Shown: piece by piece, positions 36,921-46,755 of the stretch
How positions within the stretch are numbered: the stretch's first letter is position 1
How the letters are laid out: every line of letters starts with the position of its first letter
Source: Pedobacter boryungensis
Lineage (GTDB): Bacteria > Bacteroidota > Bacteroidia > Sphingobacteriales > Sphingobacteriaceae
Assembly: GCF_013204825.1 (NCBI RefSeq)
Contig: NZ_JABMKV010000005.1
Coordinates: forward strand, 62,001-126,000
DNA: 64,000 nucleotides
Direction of reading: 5' to 3'
Translations under genes and position numbers: made by a program
The notes under the pieces: generated by a model
Databases searched by the model: none
Seen by the model: only the letters and a program-made list of their open reading frames with translations
Told to the model about the DNA's origin: nothing

Positions 36921-37568
36921 TTAGTGAGTAGGTTTTAAATCTGGCGAATGAAGTTTTAAGAATTCAGCTTTTATAGTGCCTAATCCTGTAGTAGCATCTT
37001 TAAGATTTTTATAGGCATTTGTACCATAAAAACGTTTACTAAAACCCAAAAGCGATAGGCCCTGTTGTTTCGTTGTTGCCTGATTATAGGCATGGTAACG
37101 GTAAACATTCCATTCTGCAATTGTTGCCTTGCCTTCTCCTGCACTTAAGGTAAACTCTAACACAATCTCGCCAGACTTTGGCAGATTAGTCACCTTAAAA
37201 TTCACCATAGGATCATTGTCTTTTCTAATTTTAAGCTCTTTTACCTTTGCCGCAACTGCATCTTCAATTTTTACTTGACCAAGCATTAACTGCACCATCA
37301 CCATTTCATTATATTTTTCAGGCAGTTCGCCTTTTACAATATATTCTTGCTGAAAGTAAGCAGGAGTTGGGTGCGCACTGTAAGAAAGACTATATTTTTT
37401 TTGCATAAAGGAGATAGGGCCAGGAACCATTAAATAATCCTTAACGACTGGAAAAATAGGCGTTAAGCTAACAATCGTAGCACTAGGCGCTAATTTATCT
37501 TTAACAGTAGCGGGAAGTAAATAGTTCATCGCGGCAATCGCACCGATGTAAAGCAATCTTAAATTCAT
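36921..37568 (-). CDS. Hypothetical protein with an N-terminal membrane segment
   Basis: 215 residues from the preferred ATG at 37568 (MNLRLLYIGAIAAMNYLLPA); a codon 51 bases upstream adds an unlikely polar extension. The N-terminal hydrophobic stretch may be a signal or anchor. A beta-rich part follows (YSLSYSAHPTPAYFQQEYIV, KSGEIVLEFTLSAGEGKATI). No family recognised. It is upstream of, and probably cotranscribed with, the 210-residue gene. Confidence 0.6.
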   Translation of the reverse strand: MNLRLLYIGAIAAMNYLLPATVKDKLAPSATIVSLTPIFPVVKDYLMVPGPISFMQKKYSLSYSAHPTPAYFQQEYIVKGELPEKYNEMVMVQLMLGQVKIEDAVAAKVKELKIRKDNDPMVNFKVTNLPKSGEIVLEFTLSAGEGKATIAEWNVYRYHAYNQATTKQQGLSLLGFSKRFYGTNAYKNLKDATTGLGTIKAEFLKLHSPDLKPTH

Positions 37569-38072
37569 TTTTCTTTGGTTAAGCCTAAAGGCGGTGAAAT
37601 TATATGGTGTCATCTTCATTTCGAGCTAAGCAGAGAATAACGATTATTAGCAAACTAAATCTTTGGCCTTGTAGTAAATATTAGGTTCAAAGGTTTGGCT
37701 ACGCTTTTTTTTTAGTTATCTATTTCGCTATGTTCCAGTCGAAATGACGATTAAATTATTAAAATAAATTACAGTCCAAATTTAACCGCTTTGGAATTTC
37801 TGGTCAATCGTCTTTTAAGGTAGGTTTTTGCAAAATGCTTTAGCACATAATTTTTGGCTATCCGCCTAAAGCTGATTTTTAAGCATACCTAAATTCAAAA
37901 TTTAGTATTCATTTCTCCCACATTCCTCCCAGTCTCCTCCTACGTTTCTCCTGAAAAAGGCCCTTTGAGCAGAACAAACCTAGGACAATCCTCGAACAAC
38001 TCTAGGACAAGATCACTTTTTAACTGACATTTCCGGACATACACAGACAATTTCGGACATTTTTAAAGCATT

Positions 38073-38118
38073 GAAATTAGGCTTAAAAGCGCTAGCAGCA
38101 AGAACTCTCCGTTTAGGG
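38073..38118. repeat. Partial copy of the 180-bp intergenic repeat
   Basis: This stretch carries GCGCTAGCAGCAAGAACTCT and matches the first quarter of the fuller copies at 38241 and 38486. The surrounding gap (37569-38994) holds no supported gene. It also contains one element of the Bacteroidota-type repeat with CAGTCGAAATGACG near 37738-37751. Confidence 0.55.
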
Positions 38119-38135
38119 TAAATTAAAAATATACG

Positions 38136-38216
38136 TCATTGCGAGGCACGAAGCAACCTTAAAGCGTTTGTCTAGCTAACATCATCGTTGTAAGCTAGCT
38201 TCGTTCCTCGCAATGA
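38136..38216. repeat. Inverted repeat pair, possible large hairpin
   Basis: TCATTGCGAGGCACGAAGC (38136-38154) pairs with GCTTCGTTCCTCGCAATGA (38198-38216), with one mismatch in 19. A third copy of the right arm is at 38450-38468. These arms are dispersed repeats, and the same pair could form a stem with a 43-base loop. Confidence 0.65.
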
Positions 38217-38240
38217 TGAAAAATATGGAAGCTATCTTAA

Positions 38241-38419
38241 GAATTGGGCTTCAGAGCGATAGCAGCAAGAACCCTCATTTACCTATAAACCGACCTTGGC
38301 TGGTGCGGTTTGTAACAATTAGCCACAGCAGTGACGCTGCAGCATCAGGCGCTTCGGTGGTTTTTGGTTCTTTTTTCCATAAAAAAGGACTAGGCCCCGC
38401 CGGCCAATGAGGCGAAAAT
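38241..38419. repeat. 180-bp intergenic repeat, copy 1
   Basis: About 179 bases that are highly similar to 38486-38666 in the same orientation. Shared blocks include CCGACCTTGGCTGGTGCGGT, AGCATCAGGCGCTTCGGTGG, GGTTCTTTTTTCCATAAAAA and GGCCCCGCCGGCCAATGAGG. No coding potential is convincing; the open frame across it reads the repeat. Confidence 0.8.
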
Positions 38420-38485
38420 ATAATAGACTAAACTACGCTTCATAAGCTAGCTTCGTTCCTCGCAATGACGACAAAAAAGTCATAG

Positions 38486-38666
38486 GAATTGGCCTTAGGA
38501 GCGATAGCACAAAGAACTCTCCGTTTAGGATACAACCGACCTTGGCTGGTGCGGTTTGCATCAATTAGCCACAGCAGTAAACGCTGTAGCATCAGGCGCT
38601 TCGGTGGTTTTTGGTTCTTTTTTCCATAAAAAAGAATTAGGCCCCGCCGGCCAATGAGGCGAAAAT
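38486..38666. repeat. 180-bp intergenic repeat, copy 2
   Basis: Direct-orientation partner of copy 1, about 245 bases downstream. The last 70 bases are nearly identical between copies. The ends do not show terminal inverted repeats or target duplications that would mark an insertion sequence. Confidence 0.8.
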
Positions 38667-38780
38667 TAACATTTCTTTTCGATCATGACTACGCTTTAAA
38701 AAATTAAACACAGCATTATCGCTATACCGATGACTTTCTTGAAAATTAACAACCACTATCAATCCTACTTTATATAAAAC

Positions 38781-38826
38781 CACCCCAAAAGATGATTTTT
38801 TACTAAAGAATCACCCTGTAATTTTG
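38781..38826 (+). promoter_or_regulatory. Motif promoter P1, before the giant IPT/FG-GAP protein gene
   Basis: CACCCCAAAAGATGATTT (38781-38798) starts 38 bases before a perfect -7 element, TAATTTTG (38819-38826). The start codon is 168 bases further on, so the leader is long; it includes a short frame MAMSTAEIISQGIV (38841-38885) of unknown significance. The 18-mer is identical to that at 54550. Confidence 0.75.
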
Positions 38827-38994
38827 CTCATTAAATTACGATGGCTATGTCTACAGCAGAAATAATTTCTCAAGGAATAGTGTAACCCCATCTTAATTCT
38901 CGCTCACAAATTAGATAAGCTCAAAGCCTTTGCTAGGAATTAGCATAGGCTCTTGGGTATAAAAAAATACATTCCGGAAATAGATTAACTACCT

Positions 38995-41900
38995 ATGAAA
39001 AAACAGTTATCCAAAAAATTGCCAGGCTTATTGCTCAGTGTATTCCTATTGATGCTTAGCATAAAAGTTAATGCTCAAGCGCCTACGATAAGCGACTTCA
39101 GTCCAAAAAAAGGGCCCATAGGAACCCAAGTTCATATTACAGGTACAGGGTTTAGCTTAGACCCCACAAAAAATATGGTGTTTTTTGGAGCAGTAATGGC
39201 AAGAAACATTCAAGTAATTTCAAGTACACAACTGGTAGCCGAGGTAGCTGTTGGAACTGATAATGGTGACCTAACCATTACCAATCTGGAGACTAACCTA
39301 ACTTGCAGTACAGATAACTCATTTAATATTACTTATACAAGTTCTGGGCCTCTAACATTTGCAACTTCACCAACTGTGATTTATCTTCCAAAATCTTATG
39401 ATATCATTCCCAAAGATTTTGATAATGATGGGAAAATTGACTTTTTAATTTCTACTGGAGGTTCTAATTTGATTATAGAAAGAAATAACTCAACGCCTGG
39501 AACACTAAGTTTTACTACAAATCAGAATTCAATTAATCCAGTTGTTTCTGATAACAACTCCATGACAACTAAAGTTGCGGATTTTAATGGTGATGGACTC
39601 CTTGATATTGTAACAGTTACTAGGGCTTTAAAAAAAATCACCATATATACAAATACATCAAATCCGAGTACTCCAGGAATTTCTTTTTCTGCTGCTGATA
39701 TTCCTATTGGAATTACTGGATATTTTCTTGAAACAGCAGATATTGATCATGATGGTAAAACAGATTTAATTATAGCGGATGTTGGAACTCAAGATTTTAC
39801 AGTTATGCTAAATACATCATCTTCTTCAGCAATTACATTTGGTAAGGAGAATAATTATCAACTTGCAAAAGCAAATTATACTATTTATGCGTTAAAAGCT
39901 GCCGATACCGAAAATCGAGGGGTTTTTGATATTGCAATAGGAGCCAATTATGGAGAAGTAACTATTTATCGTAATACTTCGACACCGGGAAATATACAAT
40001 TAACCCCAAAATCATATCCAATTCCTGAATACACAAGTATTTCCAAAGGTTTAGACTTTGTAGACCTAACTGGAGAGGGGTTACCAGAAATGATAGTTTT
40101 ATATAATGATAATTTCGTTGTAAAACGTAATCAAGGGGCAGGATCATTTTCTGCAAGTTTAAATTATCCTGTTACTAATAAAAGTTTAGCATCTCTTTCT
40201 ATCTCATTGGAAATTGAAGATGCCAATGGAGATGGAAAATCAGACTTAATCTTAAATAATCCAAGTTCTGGAGCGGCAGAAATTTACATTAACGATTTTG
40301 CCGCCACCAATAGTTTTCTGCCTCCAGTATCAATTCCAACTGCAACATCACAATCAAAAGTATTTTTGTCCGATGCAGATGGGGATGGTAAATCGGATAT
40401 TATATATGGAAGTGGCACGTCTCTTCCAGGCAGTACCTCCATACTTTTAAACACTCAAATTATTCCAACAGAGTTAACTACCCTGCCTCCAACTAATATT
40501 TCGAGTGCTGCGGTTACTCTAAACGCTACGGTTAAAGCCAATACAGCAGATGTTATTGTAGGTTTTGAGGTTGGTACAACTCCTGATTTATCTACCAGCT
40601 TTACATTTGCCGCCACTACAAATGGTACTATAATGGCAGGTTCCGGGGTTAAAGATGTGAGTTACACATTAAACGATCCTGGTGCTCCAGGCATTTATTA
40701 TTATCGTGTGGTAGCGACTAACACTAATGGAGAAGTTTCGCGAGGTGCTATATTAAGCTTCGAGATTAAAACAGAAATTAGTGCGATCACCACAATTTCA
40801 CCTAATCCGAATAATGGCACAACAGGGAGTGTAGTTTATAAAGTTGATTTTTCTGGAGTAGTAAATGGTTTGGATGCTGCTAACTTTGCGCTTACCCAGA
40901 CTGGTGGGGTAACAAACGCTACTATTAGCAATGTTATCCAAAACCCAGTTGCTGGCAATTTGTGGCAAGTGACAGTCGCTTTAGGTAAAATTACTGATAA
41001 TGGAACGATTCAGCTTTCATTGGTCAATGCCAATAATTTGTCTGCTCCAATCAGCACTACACTTCCATTTGCAGGAGAAGTGGTTACCATCACTCCAGAT
41101 GTAATTGCCACTACCTTACCCGCTACCAATATCACCCCAACCAGCGCCACCTTAAATGGTGCTGTTAGAACTAATTCGAGTGATGTTAATGTGAAATATG
41201 AGTTTAGTACCTTGGCTGATTTTAGCAGTAAATTCGCTGCTGATGCTACTGTAAATCCTGTGGTAACCGCAGGATCTGGCCTAACGCAGACATCATTTGC
41301 ATTTGATAATGTTACCATTCCGGGCACTTACTATTACAGAGTGGTGGCCACTGCCAATGGCAAGGATACCTACGGAGAAATTATGAGCGTGCAGGTGGAC
41401 TATGCGATCAACGCCATCAAAACAGCTTCGCCAAATCCAAACGATGGCAGTACCGGCCTGTTGCTGTACGAAGTAGAATTTAACGGAGTGGTAAACAACC
41501 TAAGTGCAGCTAACCTAAGTTTGGCCACTACTGGAACAGTGAACGCGGCAATTTCTACAGTTGTTAAAAGTGGTAATCCAGCCAAACCTAATTCATGGTT
41601 TGTAACCCTAACCATTGCGCCGGGAGGTAATGGAACCGTTCAACTTTCCTTAGCGAATACAACTAATTTATCGTCATCCATCAGCAATGCTTTACCAGTT
41701 AAAGGTGAAATATATACCATTGAGCCGCCCCTATTAGTTATTACGCTGCCCGCTACAAATGTCAGTGCTGGGGGTGTAACCTTAAACGGCTCAGTAAAAA
41801 CAACATTGGATGGAGTATATGCGGATATTCTTTATGGTACTAAACCAGATTTATCTGGTGGGGTTTTAGCATCTTCTGTAGCAAAAGATATCTCTAAGGG

Positions 41901-44187
41901 CATTGGCTTTGTTGACTTCTCGTTCGATGTTAAGAATTTGCCTCCTGGTAAATATTATTATGCGGCCGTCGCTCAAGAGAAACCTAATTTACCTGAAATT
42001 ATTGGTCAAATTATGAGTGTTGATATTCCGGTAAGTATTGTAGAGATAAAGCCATTAATTCAGGGTCCATTAAATTCTCCGAAATCAGGACCACTTTACC
42101 GTGTTAAATTTTCAGCTCCAATAGATTTTTTAAGCACTTCGAATTTCACCGTTACCATGACAGGGGGCGTATTTGGGGTAACAGTTACTGGTGGTATTCC
42201 CGATCCGAATGATCCTAATTCTTATCTAATTTCATTGAATGTGCCCTTGGGAGGAGATGGTTCATTAACCTTAAATCTGGTAGACGATGGAGCATGGCCT
42301 TATAAAGTAGCAGAAGGTTTACCTTTTGCTGGTGAAACTTTAATGGTAAATGGAGTTCCATTGGCTCCACAAGGTTTAAGCGCTAATCCAGGAGATGCAC
42401 TGGTTAAACTAGACTGGACTGCTAATAGCGAAAGTGACATATGGTATTATGAAATTTATCGCGATACTTCCCCAAACCCGACTACTTTAATCAAAAGTGT
42501 TCCGGCAGGTACATTTACCTATACCGATGTCAATTTAACCAATGGTACCAAGTATTATTATCGAATTGCAGCAATAGATAATTCTGATTATATAAGTGAT
42601 TATTCTACAGACGCTTCAGCAACACCTCTTCCAGGCCTAGCACTTAAAGCCGACCAAACCATTACCTTTGCACCTTTAACGGATAGGGTATATGGCGATG
42701 CCGACTTTGACCTAACGGCTACGGCAAGTTCAGGGCTGCAGGTTACCTATACCAGCAGCGATAACAGCATTGCTACGGTAACAGGCAGTACGGTACATAT
42801 CCTGCATGCAGGTACGGTTACCATATCCGCAGACCAGGGAGGGGATAATAATGCATACAATAAGGCAGGGCAGGTATCACGTGTGCTCACCATTGCCCAG
42901 AAACAGATCGATGTTGCCGCTGATGCAAAAACAAAAGTCTTCAACACACTAGATCCAGTATTTACCTATACCTATACGCCGAACCTGGTCAATGGGGATA
43001 CCTTCGGCGGAAACCTTTCACGTATCGCTGGGGAAGCTGTAGGTTCTTATGACATCACCCTTGGTTCACTGAGCCTGAGCAATGATTATAAGATCAACTT
43101 TACAGATGCGCAGTTGACCATTACAGCGGCACCGGTCAACAATATTGCAGCGCCACAGGGCTTAACTGCTACTGCTGGCGATGCACAGGTTCAGTTAACT
43201 TGGAATGCGAACAGCGAAAGCGATGTTGCCAGCTACGAGATCTATGGCGGAACTTCGCCAAACCCGACTATGCTGTTAACAAGTGTGCAGAAGGATGTGT
43301 TAACCTATACCCATCCTAATTTAACCAACGGTACCACCTACTATTACCGTATCACAGCTAAGAATACCGCTAACGCCGAGAGTACCTATTCGAATGAGGT
43401 TTCGGCCAAACCGGTCCACCTGTTCTTTTCACAGAGCATTATCTTTAATGCCATACCGGTTAAGACCTATGGTGATGCGGACTTTGACGTGATCGCTACA
43501 GCAAGCTCGGCACTTCCAGTGGGCTACTCGAGCAGCGACAACAGCATTGCTACTGTTGTAAACGGTAAGGTGCATATCCTTAAAGCAGGTACGGTCACCA
43601 TCTATGCAGACCAGATAGGAGATAACCAGTATTCGGCAGCGGCACAGGCCAGCCAGATACTAACCATCAACAAGGCAGCGGTAACGGTAAGTGCCAATGC
43701 CATGACCAAGAACATCGGAGATGCAGACCCAGCATTGACTTACTCTTTAAGCAGTGGAAAGCTGATCGGAACGGACAGCTTCTCCGGACAGCTGGACAGG
43801 GTACCTGGAGAGGGCGTGGGCAGCTATGCGATAGGCTTGGGAAGTTTGACAGCTGGCAGCAACTATACGCTGAGCTTTGTGCCATCAACGCTGACCATCT
43901 CACTGAAATCGATTGCAAGCTTCAAGCTGGATGCCAATAATATCCTGACACCAAACGGCGATGGGATAAATGATAAACTGGTGATCAAGGGGCTAGGGAA
44001 TTACCCAGCGGCAAAGCTTACCATTGTAGATAGGGAAGGTCGTACGGTATACCAGAGTGAAAACTACCAGAATGATTTCGACGGGATGTACAAAGGTTCA
44101 CCACTGGCCACGGATACCTATTACTATGTGCTGGACTTCGGAAAGGGAATGGGCAAGATCAAGAACTTCTTCACGATCGTGAACTAA
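38995..44187 (+). CDS. Giant T9SS-secreted surface protein (IPT/TIG, FG-GAP, Fn3, MBG, type B sorting domain)
   Basis: 1730-residue exported protein. After the signal peptide come an IPT/TIG domain (about 28-110), FG-GAP/VCBS repeats with calcium-type loops (DFDNDGKIDF, DFNGDGLLDI, DIDHDGKTDL, DADGDGKSDI; about 120-490), three related beta-sandwich units (LPATN... TLNG; about 500-1120), two Fn3 domains (from about 1124 and 1385) each followed by Ig-like (VYGDADFDL) and MBG-type modules, and a C-terminal type B sorting domain (LTPNGDGINDKLVIKG, about 1650-1730). The last domain directs T9SS export and cell-surface attachment. Likely an adhesin or matrix protein. The DNA from about 42640 is visibly more GC-rich than the 5' half. 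Confidence 0.88.
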   Translation: MKKQLSKKLPGLLLSVFLLMLSIKVNAQAPTISDFSPKKGPIGTQVHITGTGFSLDPTKNMVFFGAVMARNIQVISSTQLVAEVAVGTDNGDLTITNLETNLTCSTDNSFNITYTSSGPLTFATSPTVIYLPKSYDIIPKDFDNDGKIDFLISTGGSNLIIERNNSTPGTLSFTTNQNSINPVVSDNNSMTTKVADFNGDGLLDIVTVTRALKKITIYTNTSNPSTPGISFSAADIPIGITGYFLETADIDHDGKTDLIIADVGTQDFTVMLNTSSSSAITFGKENNYQLAKANYTIYALKAADTENRGVFDIAIGANYGEVTIYRNTSTPGNIQLTPKSYPIPEYTSISKGLDFVDLTGEGLPEMIVLYNDNFVVKRNQGAGSFSASLNYPVTNKSLASLSISLEIEDANGDGKSDLILNNPSSGAAEIYINDFAATNSFLPPVSIPTATSQSKVFLSDADGDGKSDIIYGSGTSLPGSTSILLNTQIIPTELTTLPPTNISSAAVTLNATVKANTADVIVGFEVGTTPDLSTSFTFAATTNGTIMAGSGVKDVSYTLNDPGAPGIYYYRVVATNTNGEVSRGAILSFEIKTEISAITTISPNPNNGTTGSVVYKVDFSGVVNGLDAANFALTQTGGVTNATISNVIQNPVAGNLWQVTVALGKITDNGTIQLSLVNANNLSAPISTTLPFAGEVVTITPDVIATTLPATNITPTSATLNGAVRTNSSDVNVKYEFSTLADFSSKFAADATVNPVVTAGSGLTQTSFAFDNVTIPGTYYYRVVATANGKDTYGEIMSVQVDYAINAIKTASPNPNDGSTGLLLYEVEFNGVVNNLSAANLSLATTGTVNAAISTVVKSGNPAKPNSWFVTLTIAPGGNGTVQLSLANTTNLSSSISNALPVKGEIYTIEPPLLVITLPATNVSAGGVTLNGSVKTTLDGVYADILYGTKPDLSGGVLASSVAKDISKGIGFVDFSFDVKNLPPGKYYYAAVAQEKPNLPEIIGQIMSVDIPVSIVEIKPLIQGPLNSPKSGPLYRVKFSAPIDFLSTSNFTVTMTGGVFGVTVTGGIPDPNDPNSYLISLNVPLGGDGSLTLNLVDDGAWPYKVAEGLPFAGETLMVNGVPLAPQGLSANPGDALVKLDWTANSESDIWYYEIYRDTSPNPTTLIKSVPAGTFTYTDVNLTNGTKYYYRIAAIDNSDYISDYSTDASATPLPGLALKADQTITFAPLTDRVYGDADFDLTATASSGLQVTYTSSDNSIATVTGSTVHILHAGTVTISADQGGDNNAYNKAGQVSRVLTIAQKQIDVAADAKTKVFNTLDPVFTYTYTPNLVNGDTFGGNLSRIAGEAVGSYDITLGSLSLSNDYKINFTDAQLTITAAPVNNIAAPQGLTATAGDAQVQLTWNANSESDVASYEIYGGTSPNPTMLLTSVQKDVLTYTHPNLTNGTTYYYRITAKNTANAESTYSNEVSAKPVHLFFSQSIIFNAIPVKTYGDADFDVIATASSALPVGYSSSDNSIATVVNGKVHILKAGTVTIYADQIGDNQYSAAAQASQILTINKAAVTVSANAMTKNIGDADPALTYSLSSGKLIGTDSFSGQLDRVPGEGVGSYAIGLGSLTAGSNYTLSFVPSTLTISLKSIASFKLDANNILTPNGDGINDKLVIKGLGNYPAAKLTIVDREGRTVYQSENYQNDFDGMYKGSPLATDTYYYVLDFGKGMGKIKNFFTIVN

Positions 44188-44209
44188 CTATTTTAAATAT
44201 TTAACAAAG

Positions 44210-44231
44210 GGAGGCCAAAAGCCTCCATTTG
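44210..44231 (+). terminator. Terminator after the giant IPT/FG-GAP gene
   Basis: GGAGGC (44210-44215) pairs with GCCTCC (44221-44226) across CAAAA, with partial AAA/TTT extension and a T-rich tail. It lies between two convergent genes. Confidence 0.6.
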
Positions 44232-44316
44232 TTTATTGCACTATTAAAGAATTTAAATAAGTAGATGTATAAAAAGTGCAATGTTTTTTAAACTTACATC
44301 ATAACCGGAAGAAAAT

Positions 44317-46422
44317 TTAATCTTTAGATAGGTTAAGACGCTGCAAGAAGCTACGATTGTATCTATTAAGTTGATTTAAGAACCCACGAAAAGAAATTCG
44401 ATTGTAAGGAATAATAAACAATGCTTGAGTTCCCATGCCGGGTGAGCTTTTAATCTCAAAGCTTCCATTCCATTTCTCAGCACGACTTTTAAGATTTGAT
44501 AATCCATTTCGTTTTGAAGAAATTTTCGAAGCATCAAAGCCAACACCATTATCAATAATTTTAAGATATAGACGGCCCTTTGCATAACTTAAGTCAATAT
44601 TTACAATGTGGGCATGTGCATGTTTAATAATGTTATTTAAAATCTCTTTAAACATTAGAAATAAATCTCGTTGGGTTTCATGGTAAATCCGATCATCAGG
44701 AAAATTCTCTTTGATGTGAATATTAACTCTGATAGAATCATCTTCGAAAAGAATACCAGTATAACGACGAATACGAACAGTTAAACTATCCATGTCTTCA
44801 GGAGATGTTTTCATACTCCAAACAATTTCATCTAATGCTTGGGTAGATGCGAGTATTTCCTGTCGAATATTCCCTAGATTCATGTTTTTTTGTTTTTCAT
44901 CAATATCACTTTGGTGTGAGATATGTGTAAGAAACTGTATATTGGTTAATCTAGACCCAATATCGTCATGGAGATCTCGGCTTAGCTCATCTCTGAGCTT
45001 TTGCATCTGCAACATATTACGTGCCCGCTGATTTGCAATCCATACATATAAAATAATAAGCAGAAGGAAAACAATTACAAAAGCTGAAAACTTAAGGTTT
45101 TTTTCTTTTTGCAAACGTACTTGGTTTATTTCTCTGTCTTTTTTCAAAATTGCAATCTCTTGGATATTCCGCTCTCTACGAAACTGTTCTTCCATACTTT
45201 TAAGCTGTAAGAGCAAACTATTATTGTGCACTTTGTCACTTACTTCGAGATAGACATTTTTATAATGTAAGGCCTGTTTGTATTGTCCTTTTTGAGAATA
45301 ATAATCCGAAAGATAACGGTAAATATCAATTTCCATAGATTTATCACCATCTCGAGATGCGGCATGTAATGCACGGAGTAAGATCTGTTCATCATTAAGC
45401 GATGGACTTTTATTAACCGATGCGATTTTAGCTTCTGCACTACGTATAAGCGAACTGTCTTTAGCAAGTGTTGCAAGTTCTAAGCTGCGTTCGTAAGATG
45501 ATTTAGCCTGTATGAAATTATTTTTTCTCGAATAATAGTTACCAATCATTACCTGAAGTTCAGCTTCGTCTTGTGGCAGATTTAGGCTGCGCAGTACCTT
45601 TAATGCTTGTTTATAATAATCAAGGGCCAGTTTATCATCCATTAAACCTTCATAGGCATTGCCTAAGCCTATAGCAGCACCAGCAATACCACGTTTATCT
45701 TTTAATTGAGTTTTAAGCTCCATTGCTTTTTTTGCATAAGGCAACGCTTGAGCATACATTTTCATTGAATAAAAGTCTGTGGCAATATTTTGATAGCTGA
45801 AAGATACTCCTCGTTTATTTCCAGCTTTAGTGAAAAGTCGTAAAGAACTTAAATGAGCATCTAATGCTTTCTTAAATTCGAACAATTTAATATAGGTATT
45901 GCCAATACTCATATGTTGAGCGGCTATTGCTGAAAGATCACCATCCGCTGTAAAATACTTCAATCCTAAGTTCATATAAGGAATTGCTGCCCTATAGTTA
46001 CCCTGTTGTTTAAGTAGTAATCCTGCTGTATAGTTGTAGTAACCTTTTGCAGTATTAGCATACGTATTTTTAGTTTGCTCTGATAAAGATTTTAAAAGTG
46101 ATAGATACATATTAGCACTATCAACTTTACCTGTACTAGCTAGTAATGCAGCCAGATGTGAATAGGCATATGATAACAAGTCAGCTCTATTTAGTGATTT
46201 GTTAAGTGAAATGGATTGATACAGCAATTGTTTAGCACGCTTGATATCTAATCTGCTATATTCAGTACTAAGCTTATTGAGAGCATTCACCTGATCAGCA
46301 TCTTTTGTATTGCGAGAAATTACAATTTTCAAACTATCTATAAGTTCATGTTGTGCGAAACAGGGTAAAAAGAAGCCGCTAAAGCAAATAAGGACAACGG
46401 TTAGGATAAAGCGAAAATTCAT
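44317..46422 (-). CDS. TPR-containing sensor histidine kinase, paralogue A (no adjacent regulator)
   Basis: About 701-residue membrane sensor from the ATG at 46422, which gives a typical signal (MNFRFILTVVLICFSGFFLP). Periplasmic TPR repeats fill residues about 30-400, then a transmembrane helix (FSAFVIVFLLLIILYVWIAN, about 447-467) and a HisKA_3 domain with SRDLHDDIGSRLTNIQFL. The HATPase domain shows NIIKHAHAH and DNGVGFDASKISSKRNGLSN. It is clearly paralogous to the kinase at 54680: both share DLHDDIGSRLTNIQ and the same overall layout. Unlike that one, it has no response-regulator gene beside it and no copy of the 18-base promoter box. Its promoter may be TATCTTTA (46472-46465). Confidence 0.9.
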   Translation of the reverse strand: MNFRFILTVVLICFSGFFLPCFAQHELIDSLKIVISRNTKDADQVNALNKLSTEYSRLDIKRAKQLLYQSISLNKSLNRADLLSYAYSHLAALLASTGKVDSANMYLSLLKSLSEQTKNTYANTAKGYYNYTAGLLLKQQGNYRAAIPYMNLGLKYFTADGDLSAIAAQHMSIGNTYIKLFEFKKALDAHLSSLRLFTKAGNKRGVSFSYQNIATDFYSMKMYAQALPYAKKAMELKTQLKDKRGIAGAAIGLGNAYEGLMDDKLALDYYKQALKVLRSLNLPQDEAELQVMIGNYYSRKNNFIQAKSSYERSLELATLAKDSSLIRSAEAKIASVNKSPSLNDEQILLRALHAASRDGDKSMEIDIYRYLSDYYSQKGQYKQALHYKNVYLEVSDKVHNNSLLLQLKSMEEQFRRERNIQEIAILKKDREINQVRLQKEKNLKFSAFVIVFLLLIILYVWIANQRARNMLQMQKLRDELSRDLHDDIGSRLTNIQFLTHISHQSDIDEKQKNMNLGNIRQEILASTQALDEIVWSMKTSPEDMDSLTVRIRRYTGILFEDDSIRVNIHIKENFPDDRIYHETQRDLFLMFKEILNNIIKHAHAHIVNIDLSYAKGRLYLKIIDNGVGFDASKISSKRNGLSNLKSRAEKWNGSFEIKSSPGMGTQALFIIPYNRISFRGFLNQLNRYNRSFLQRLNLSKD

Positions 46423-46684
46423 TTTGAAATAATTCTTACTTGTATTCACAATAACGATAGGACATAAAGATACAGTTACCGTTTAAAATATCAAGATTGT
46501 ATAGTTTCTTTAATTAGATGAGCCTATATATTCATTGTATTTTTTATCGGATCTGTTAACTATAATCTTAAAGGAATAGTTGTTTTCTTAAGTCATTAGT
46601 AATAAGTATTATATAAATGATTTTATTTTCAAAGTAGCTAGAGGAATTGAGTCAAATCTCTATTTTGAAATTGACAATAATTGC

Positions 46685-46720
46685 AAAAAAAAACTAGCTT
46701 TTCGATAGAAAAGCTAGTTT
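46685..46720 (-). terminator. Strong terminator after the giant beta-helix protein gene
   Basis: On the minus strand a 13-bp stem (46708-46720 with 46691-46703, AAACTAGCTTTTC type) with a 4-base loop runs into at least nine T. The rest of the 306-base gap 46450-46755 shows only a tentative promoter for the kinase gene at 44317. Confidence 0.85.
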
Positions 46721-46755
46721 CGAAATGTATTAATATTTTTCTTTTAGGATTATTT

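Noticed and set aside
36024..38410. Open frames 36024-36263 and 38213-38410
   Set aside because: They read through dispersed intergenic repeats and show no protein-like composition or start signal.
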